Source of the DNA: Candidatus Woesearchaeota archaeon
GTDB lineage: Archaea; Nanobdellota; Nanobdellia; Woesearchaeales; GW2011-AR9
Direction: 5' to 3'
Assembly: GCA_016203215.1 (NCBI GenBank)
Contig: JACQNF010000023.1
Location: 1-17,892 of the forward strand
Length of the DNA: 17,892 nucleotides
The translations under genes and the position numbers were made by a program. Under the pieces are notes generated by a model. It was not told the origin of the DNA, did not search any database, and saw only the letters and a program-made list of their open reading frames with translations. Shown here piece after piece: positions 14,323 through 17,892 of this stretch (the first letter of the stretch is position 1; each line of letters begins with the position of its first letter).

Positions 14323-14811
14323 TTATGGTCGATGTTTTGGCGGGGTCTCGTGATGAGATGTTTTCCTTTTGCTGGACTCATCATTCCATGCTTGCCAGAG
14401 CAAGCCTACAACCGCAACGCTAATAGCTGCATCCGCTACATTAAACGCCGGCCAAAAGCGAAGGTCAATGAAATCAATGACGTATCCGCGGAAGAAACGG
14501 TCGATAAGGTTTCCAAGTACGCCGCCAAGAAAGAGCGATACGAGAATTTGTAGAGAAGGTTGTTTTGGGATCTTTTGGTAATTGAGAATCAGTCCGACGG
14601 CAACGGCCAGGGAGACTACGCCAAGAAGTACGGCATTATCTTGAAACAGGCCAAAGCCGGCACCGGTATTCGTGACGAGGTGGATGTCAAAGAGTTTGAG
14701 ATTCCAGCGCGGTTGAACTTGAGAAACCAAGAACTTAGTCAGTTGATCTGCCAGGACCGTTGTTACGGTGATTGCTCCGAAAGCAAAACGTGAGAAATAG
14801 TGACTAACCAT
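14323..14811 (-). CDS. lspA: lipoprotein signal peptidase (signal peptidase II)
   Basis: Bacterial LspA is the membrane aspartyl protease that removes signal peptides from diacylglyceryl-modified prolipoproteins. Four transmembrane segments are seen, and the family motifs are in order: ADQLTKFLV (21-29), NTGAGFGLF (48-56), GGVLGNLIDRFFRGYVIDFID (96-116) and FNVADAAI (123-130). The two catalytic aspartates correspond to Asp113 and Asp127, so it appears active. Length 162 aa, normal. It begins 3 nt after the stop of the 124-aa gene and is co-transcribed with it. It is unusual in an archaeal context: no lipoprotein diacylglyceryl transferase (lgt) or obvious lipobox protein is in the window. Confidence 0.93.
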   Translation of the reverse strand: MVSHYFSRFAFGAITVTTVLADQLTKFLVSQVQPRWNLKLFDIHLVTNTGAGFGLFQDNAVLLGVVSLAVAVGLILNYQKIPKQPSLQILVSLFLGGVLGNLIDRFFRGYVIDFIDLRFWPAFNVADAAISVAVVGLLWQAWNDESSKRKTSHHETPPKHRP

Positions 14812-14814
14812 ACT

Positions 14815-15189
14815 CTACCATAACCGCTGTGGCTGTCGTGGAGGAGGGGTTCCAGTTGCTCTTTCGACGTTAGCGAGCCTTTGTTCGACAGAAGCAAGCA
14901 TCGCTTTAATGGTGTCGAGCTTACTGTTCATCAATTCGATGTCGCGGCTGAGGTTTACTGATTGATCTGGCGGAGTAAAAGGCCGGGTGGGTGACAAACT
15001 TTGCGAGCGCATCGGGCTAGGCATCTGTGGCATTTCAAATACTGATTTCTCTTCTTCAAAACCAGGGGGCGGCGTGTTCAGAAGATCTGTAGGCTGTTCT
15101 GGAAGTGTTGACCCTAACTCCTGCTGTGCAATTTTATCAAAGTCAAGGTCACTGCTTTTCTTGCCAAAAAGTTTGTCAAAAACACCCAT
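14815..15189 (-). CDS. small conserved hypothetical, C-terminal coiled coil (124 aa)
   Basis: The N-terminus MGVFDKLFGKK is a short amphipathic, positively charged segment that could associate with the membrane. A disordered Pro/Ser-rich linker (about 35-80) is followed by a coiled coil (about 82-112: SRDIELMNSKLDTIKAMLAS, then VEQRLANVER) and a Pro/Arg-rich tail. This tag-linker-coil plan is the same as in the 178-aa protein at 994-1530. It is the promoter-proximal gene of the pair with lspA. Leaderless start supported by the TATA box at 15213-15218. Function unknown. Confidence 0.8.
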   Translation of the reverse strand: MGVFDKLFGKKSSDLDFDKIAQQELGSTLPEQPTDLLNTPPPGFEEEKSVFEMPQMPSPMRSQSLSPTRPFTPPDQSVNLSRDIELMNSKLDTIKAMLASVEQRLANVERATGTPPPRQPQRLW

Positions 15190-15212
15190 GAGCAGAGGAT
15201 TATTTCAGGGGA

Positions 15213-15218
15213 TTTAAA
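15213..15218 (-). promoter_or_regulatory. TATA box for the 124-aa gene / lspA operon
   Basis: TTTAAA centred 26 bp upstream of the ATG at 15189; the mRNA is probably leaderless. Confidence 0.55.
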
Positions 15219-15249
15219 GGTTTTGGCCAGCCGAGTCGTCGTGGTGATC

Positions 15250-15624
15250 TTAATCTGTGCGGCTTGCAAATAGTTGTCTAATCTTCTGTTCAAGTTCAAA
15301 GTCAGTGCTTTGGTCATAATCGGGGGGATCAAGATATCGCTTGCCCCGGTACTCATTTGTTCCGACTATTGCAATCGTATCTTCTAATCTATATCCTCCT
15401 TTTTGCAGGATTTCAGCAATTTGGGTAATCGTCTCTTGATCTGCAGTATAAACCCATCCGCGCTGCCGGAGTCGACCAATTTCCTGCCATCGTGGTTTCA
15501 CTTCTTTCCATAAATTCAGCTGAACCGAGTTTCTTCTGAAGAGCTTATAATCTATCCCCTCTTTATAATCGTCTCCCAGAAGATCTATGTAGATATGTTC
15601 TATGATGATCCCGTATTGTGTCAT
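15250..15624 (-). CDS. small hypothetical protein (124 aa), divergent from the TrmB-family gene
   Basis: Not recognised. Soluble, mixed alpha/beta, with segments YGIIIEHIYIDLLGDDYKEG near the N-terminus, a central basic patch (KPRWQEIGRLRQRGW) and an acidic C-terminal helix. The start is set at ATG 15624 because a strong GGAGG lies 8 nt upstream; a further 24 in-frame residues upstream are not supported. It is transcribed away from the TrmB-family regulator, and the shared 108-nt region holds an inverted repeat, so it may be a target of that regulator. Confidence 0.7.
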   Translation of the reverse strand: MTQYGIIIEHIYIDLLGDDYKEGIDYKLFRRNSVQLNLWKEVKPRWQEIGRLRQRGWVYTADQETITQIAEILQKGGYRLEDTIAIVGTNEYRGKRYLDPPDYDQSTDFELEQKIRQLFASRTD

Positions 15625-15672
15625 TGTAGCTTCCTCCTCTTTAACGATGAGATGGCACGTCTTTATTACTAT

Positions 15673-15693
15673 TTGTTGTAGGAAATGCAACAA
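15673..15693. promoter_or_regulatory. inverted repeat in the divergent promoter, possible regulator site
   Basis: TTGTTG (15673-15678) and CAACAA (15688-15693) form a perfect 6-bp inverted repeat with a 9-nt spacer, ending 8 bp before the TATA box of the TrmB-family gene. TrmB-type regulators bind such palindromes next to TATA boxes, so an autoregulatory operator is plausible. Confidence 0.4.
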
Positions 15694-15701
15694 CAAGAAA
15701 T

Positions 15702-15710
15702 CTTATAAAG
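15702..15710 (+). promoter_or_regulatory. TATA box for the TrmB-family gene
   Basis: CTTATAAAG centred 27 bp upstream of the ATG at 15733; leaderless. Confidence 0.65.
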
Positions 15711-15732
15711 AGAAGCGGGTATTGAACCAGAG

Positions 15733-16446
15733 ATGGAACCTGAAAAAGTACTTGAAAAGCTTGGATTTAGTCCGAATGAGATCAAGGTGTATCTTACATT
15801 AAACGACCATGGTTCAACGACAGCGGGGAGAATTGCAAAGCTAGCGAAGATAGACCGAAGTAATTGTTATAACGCCTTGAAATCATTGACGGAAAAAGGC
15901 CTCGCAAGTTATGTGATTATTGGCAGAATTAAATGGTTTCAAGCAACCGGCCCTCAGAGATTGTTAGATTATATCAAAGAACAAGAGGAAGAGGTTACCA
16001 GTATTTTACCCGAGTTGCATGCGCGCCATAAAGCAACTAAAATTGAAGGACAAGTTCGATTATTTAAAGGAACAAAGGGGGTTAAATCTATTTTCTTAGA
16101 CATCGCTAGAAATAAAAAAGATAATTTTGTATTTGGTTCAGAAGGTCAATTTTCAGAGAGGATGCCTGAATTTGCTTCTCAATTTGAACGGTTAAAAAAA
16201 GAGAACAAGATCAATACAAAAATGTTGCTACGTTACGGGCGAAAAGAATTAGACAGTAAAACCAGCGAATATCGTTTTATTGCTAACATCTCAGAATCAC
16301 CGGCAGTCACAAATATTTATGGGGATAAGATCGCAATCATCATTTGGACCGATGAACCGGAAGGTATTGTCATCGAGAACGCGGCCGCGGCTCAAGCATA
16401 TAAGAGTTATTTTGATTTCATGTGGAAGAATGCGAAACCAAAGTAG
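15733..16446 (+). CDS. TrmB family transcriptional regulator
   Basis: An N-terminal winged helix-turn-helix (about 5-80: LGFSPNEIKVYLTLNDHGS, recognition helix region SNCYNALKSLTEKGLA) is followed by a coiled linker (80-105, LLDYIKEQEEEVTSILPEL) and a C-terminal alpha/beta effector region (about 110-232, VRLFKGTKGVKSIFLDIA through IVIENAAAAQAYKSYFDFMW). At 237 aa it lacks the extra sugar-binding domain of the long Thermococcales TrmB proteins, so its ligand cannot be inferred. Its DNA is more A/T-rich than neighbouring genes. It is convergent with the M29-like gene and divergent from the 124-aa hypothetical. Confidence 0.88.
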   Translation: MEPEKVLEKLGFSPNEIKVYLTLNDHGSTTAGRIAKLAKIDRSNCYNALKSLTEKGLASYVIIGRIKWFQATGPQRLLDYIKEQEEEVTSILPELHARHKATKIEGQVRLFKGTKGVKSIFLDIARNKKDNFVFGSEGQFSERMPEFASQFERLKKENKINTKMLLRYGRKELDSKTSEYRFIANISESPAVTNIYGDKIAIIIWTDEPEGIVIENAAAAQAYKSYFDFMWKNAKPK

Positions 16447-16491
16447 GTCTTGTCTGGATGAAGAATGCTCGTTAATTAAGTGAGAAGGTAT

Positions 16492-17709
16492 TTAGTTCTC
16501 GTTATCATCACTTAAGACATACTTTCCTTTTTTCATGATCTGTGTATCCCCAATAAACACATTTTCAACGAGACAAAAGATGTCGATATGATATTTTTGG
16601 AAGATCTTCCGACCTAGCTTCTTCCCGTACATCGCATGCTTCAATCCCAATGAGAAATGCATCCCGGCGAAGCGTTCGAAGGCCGTCGGCTCGTTCAATC
16701 GTTGTTTAAAACCGATGTTTCGATTCAAACCAAAACCAATTTCCCGTACTTGCACGGCGTGATTTACTTCTTCTTTTGAGATTAATTCGACGATCTCTTG
16801 GAATTCCGCTGGTCCAGTATGTGATGCAAGGTAACCATCTTTGATCGTGACCGTAAAAGGGTCTGTGAAATGAGTCCGGTGCTGTTGCGTAGGAAAGCCA
16901 AAGACGACAAGAGTGCCGTTCATCGCGCTTAGATTTTTGGCTTCGGTAAAGACTTCTCCGATAGGGAATCCAGCAGAAATGATTTTTGTGTTGGAGAAGT
17001 CACCCGTGTTTTTAATAGGATCTTCAAACGGAGAGCGCACTTCAAGGACTGCATCCGGCGCAGAGTCAGAGAAAACCGACCGCTCCCGGTCACAGGCCGG
17101 TGGCATGCTCGCTTTGCTCGGGTCGGTTATCAGAAAACTATCAGTCTTCTGGAACCGCAACTTTGTTGCTTGTTTCTGACCCTGTGCTTTCCCATCAAAG
17201 TTTACATCTCTGTAAACCGCCGGTGAAACACCAGTGGAAAGCACAGATTCTATCCGGAGAGAGGTATTTTGTCGAAGGAGTTTCTCAATTGCGGAACTAG
17301 CAGTAACGTAGTAGGGTGTATCGTACTTCAATGAAGCGATATAGTATGGGATTTGTTCTTCTGCATTGTAGGAGAGACGAGCGTGTTCGATGACCATGTG
17401 CCCCGCACGGAAGAGGTCAGCACGCAGACGATGGCTTGTCATTCGGAATGATGTGCTCTGGATGAGAATGACGAGGGAATGCGCAGGCAAGGAATTGAGC
17501 TGAGCGGTGACCGTTTCTTCAGGAACAGTGTCTATATCGATGATAGAATGAGGGTTAAGAGTGATGCCAGAAGTATAGGCCTTTGTCATCATCTGAGAAA
17601 GTGTACATCTCTGGTCGTAGAGCACTAACACGAATCGATCTGGTGAAAGATGGTAATTCCGAGAGAGGATGTCTTGGACATTCTGCCGTGCTTCTTCTTG
17701 AAGATTCAT
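16492..17709 (-). CDS. M29-like aminopeptidase (AmpS/aminopeptidase T family)
   Basis: Family members are dimetal, cobalt- or zinc-dependent aminopeptidases. The C-terminal half has the family's metal-binding pattern: FPIGEVFTEA (Glu252), VREIGFGLN (Glu323), AGMHFSLG (His351) and HIDIF (His374, Asp376), in the order and approximate spacing of the known ligands. The N-terminal Rossmann-like half (1-190) is diverged. At 405 aa it is close to the family norm. Residues about 196-214 are encoded by a palindromic 55-bp element (17074-17128) that looks like an in-frame insertion between the two halves. The start fits a leaderless mRNA from the A/T box at 17734-17744. Related enzymes of this fold with other substrates exist, so peptidase activity is inferred. 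Confidence 0.7.
   Translation of the reverse strand: MNLQEEARQNVQDILSRNYHLSPDRFVLVLYDQRCTLSQMMTKAYTSGITLNPHSIIDIDTVPEETVTAQLNSLPAHSLVILIQSTSFRMTSHRLRADLFRAGHMVIEHARLSYNAEEQIPYYIASLKYDTPYYVTASSAIEKLLRQNTSLRIESVLSTGVSPAVYRDVNFDGKAQGQKQATKLRFQKTDSFLITDPSKASMPPACDRERSVFSDSAPDAVLEVRSPFEDPIKNTGDFSNTKIISAGFPIGEVFTEAKNLSAMNGTLVVFGFPTQQHRTHFTDPFTVTIKDGYLASHTGPAEFQEIVELISKEEVNHAVQVREIGFGLNRNIGFKQRLNEPTAFERFAGMHFSLGLKHAMYGKKLGRKIFQKYHIDIFCLVENVFIGDTQIMKKGKYVLSDDNEN
17074..17128. repeat. 55-bp palindromic element inside the M29-like reading frame
   Basis: AACCGACC (17074-17081) and GGTCGGTT (17121-17128) are perfect 8-bp terminal inverted repeats around a GC-rich core that itself contains CCGG-bounded repeats and a GAGC-AAAG-CGAGC motif. 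It keeps the host frame open and encodes DPSKASMPPACDRERSV in the interdomain region. This is how small palindromic coding repeats behave in other genomes. Confidence 0.5.
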
Positions 17710-17733
17710 ATTCTCTCAAAATCAGGGCAAAAC

Positions 17734-17744
17734 TTTAATAAATT
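17734..17744. promoter_or_regulatory. shared A/T box between two divergent leaderless genes
   Basis: TTTAATAAATT is nearly symmetric. Its centre (17739) is 30 bp from the minus-strand ATG at 17709 and 26 bp from the plus-strand ATG at 17765, so the same element is correctly placed as TATA box for both. No second TATA is seen at the proper distance for either gene. Confidence 0.5.
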
Positions 17745-17764
17745 ATCTTCATTCTTTAAAGAGA

Positions 17765-17892
17765 ATGGCAAAAGAAGAAATGGACAAATCTGAAAAAATT
17801 GGCTTCCACAAAGGCTCTCTGGCAACATTGACCAAAGAGCGGGAAGAGCTTCTCCGCATCTTACAGATCGTTGAGCAGTTGATGCAGATGCA
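17765..17892 (+). CDS. conserved hypothetical, N-terminal part only (cut by the window end)
   Basis: An open frame of 42 codons starts at ATG 17765 and runs off the window. It encodes a Lys/Glu-rich N-terminus (MAKEEMDKSEK), then IGFHKGSLATLTKEREELLR and an amphipathic helix ILQIVEQLMQM. The helical, highly charged character resembles the other small coiled-coil genes of the window. The start is at leaderless distance from the A/T box at 17734-17744. Function unknown. Confidence 0.65.
   Translation, partial: MAKEEMDKSEKIGFHKGSLATLTKEREELLRILQIVEQLMQM

Overview
The window reads as chromosome of a small-genome archaeon, most likely a DPANN lineage related to Woesearchaeota or Pacearchaeota. 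This is inferred from gene content; no 16S is present. Direct archaeal signs are a tRNA-Leu gene with a bulge-helix-bulge intron at position 37/38, TATA boxes 26-30 nt upstream of many start codons (mostly leaderless mRNAs), a TrmB-family regulator, a type II (archaeal) GAPDH-like enzyme, and several small coiled-coil or membrane proteins of the kind I associate with those lineages. Several genes are of bacterial type: gyrA, scpB, lspA, lemA and htpX. That mixture is known in DPANN archaea and some Euryarchaeota.

Layout. (1) 14-1530, minus: intron-bearing tRNA-Leu(CAA), then an operon of three small coiled-coil proteins, two of which share a paralogous domain. (2) 1674-3887, plus: a large secreted, membrane-anchored protein with two lamin-tail-like domains, divergent from (1). 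(3) 3994-5215, plus: a winged-helix protein of unknown function directly before scpB. (4) 5265-6353, minus: type II GAPDH-like gene, convergent with scpB. (5) 6354-6685: long regulatory region with a structured gyrA leader. (6) 6686-10278, plus: gyrA overlapping a THUMP/methyltransferase-like gene whose catalytic motifs are lost. (7) 10507-11940, plus: a site-2-protease-like membrane protein without its HExxH motif, then two small proteins. (8) 12041-12727, plus: a VIT1/CCC1 metal transporter. (9) 12824-15189, minus: lemA-htpX and, on a separate promoter, a small coiled-coil gene with lspA. (10) 15250-16446: a small unknown gene divergent from a TrmB-family regulator. (11) 16492-17892: an M29-like aminopeptidase gene divergent from a truncated conserved gene, with one A/T box between them.

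The most unusual features are an intergenic repeat of about 32 nt in four copies (3915, 5227, 10425, 11960), three of which end 16-17 nt before the TATA box of the next gene; two probable pseudoenzymes (THUMP-methyltransferase and site-2 protease folds); a palindromic insertion inside the M29 reading frame; a structured gyrA leader; and lspA in an archaeal context. Many genes appear leaderless, while lemA, the 75-aa gene and the 124-aa gene at 15250 have clear Shine-Dalgarno sequences, so both initiation modes seem to be used.
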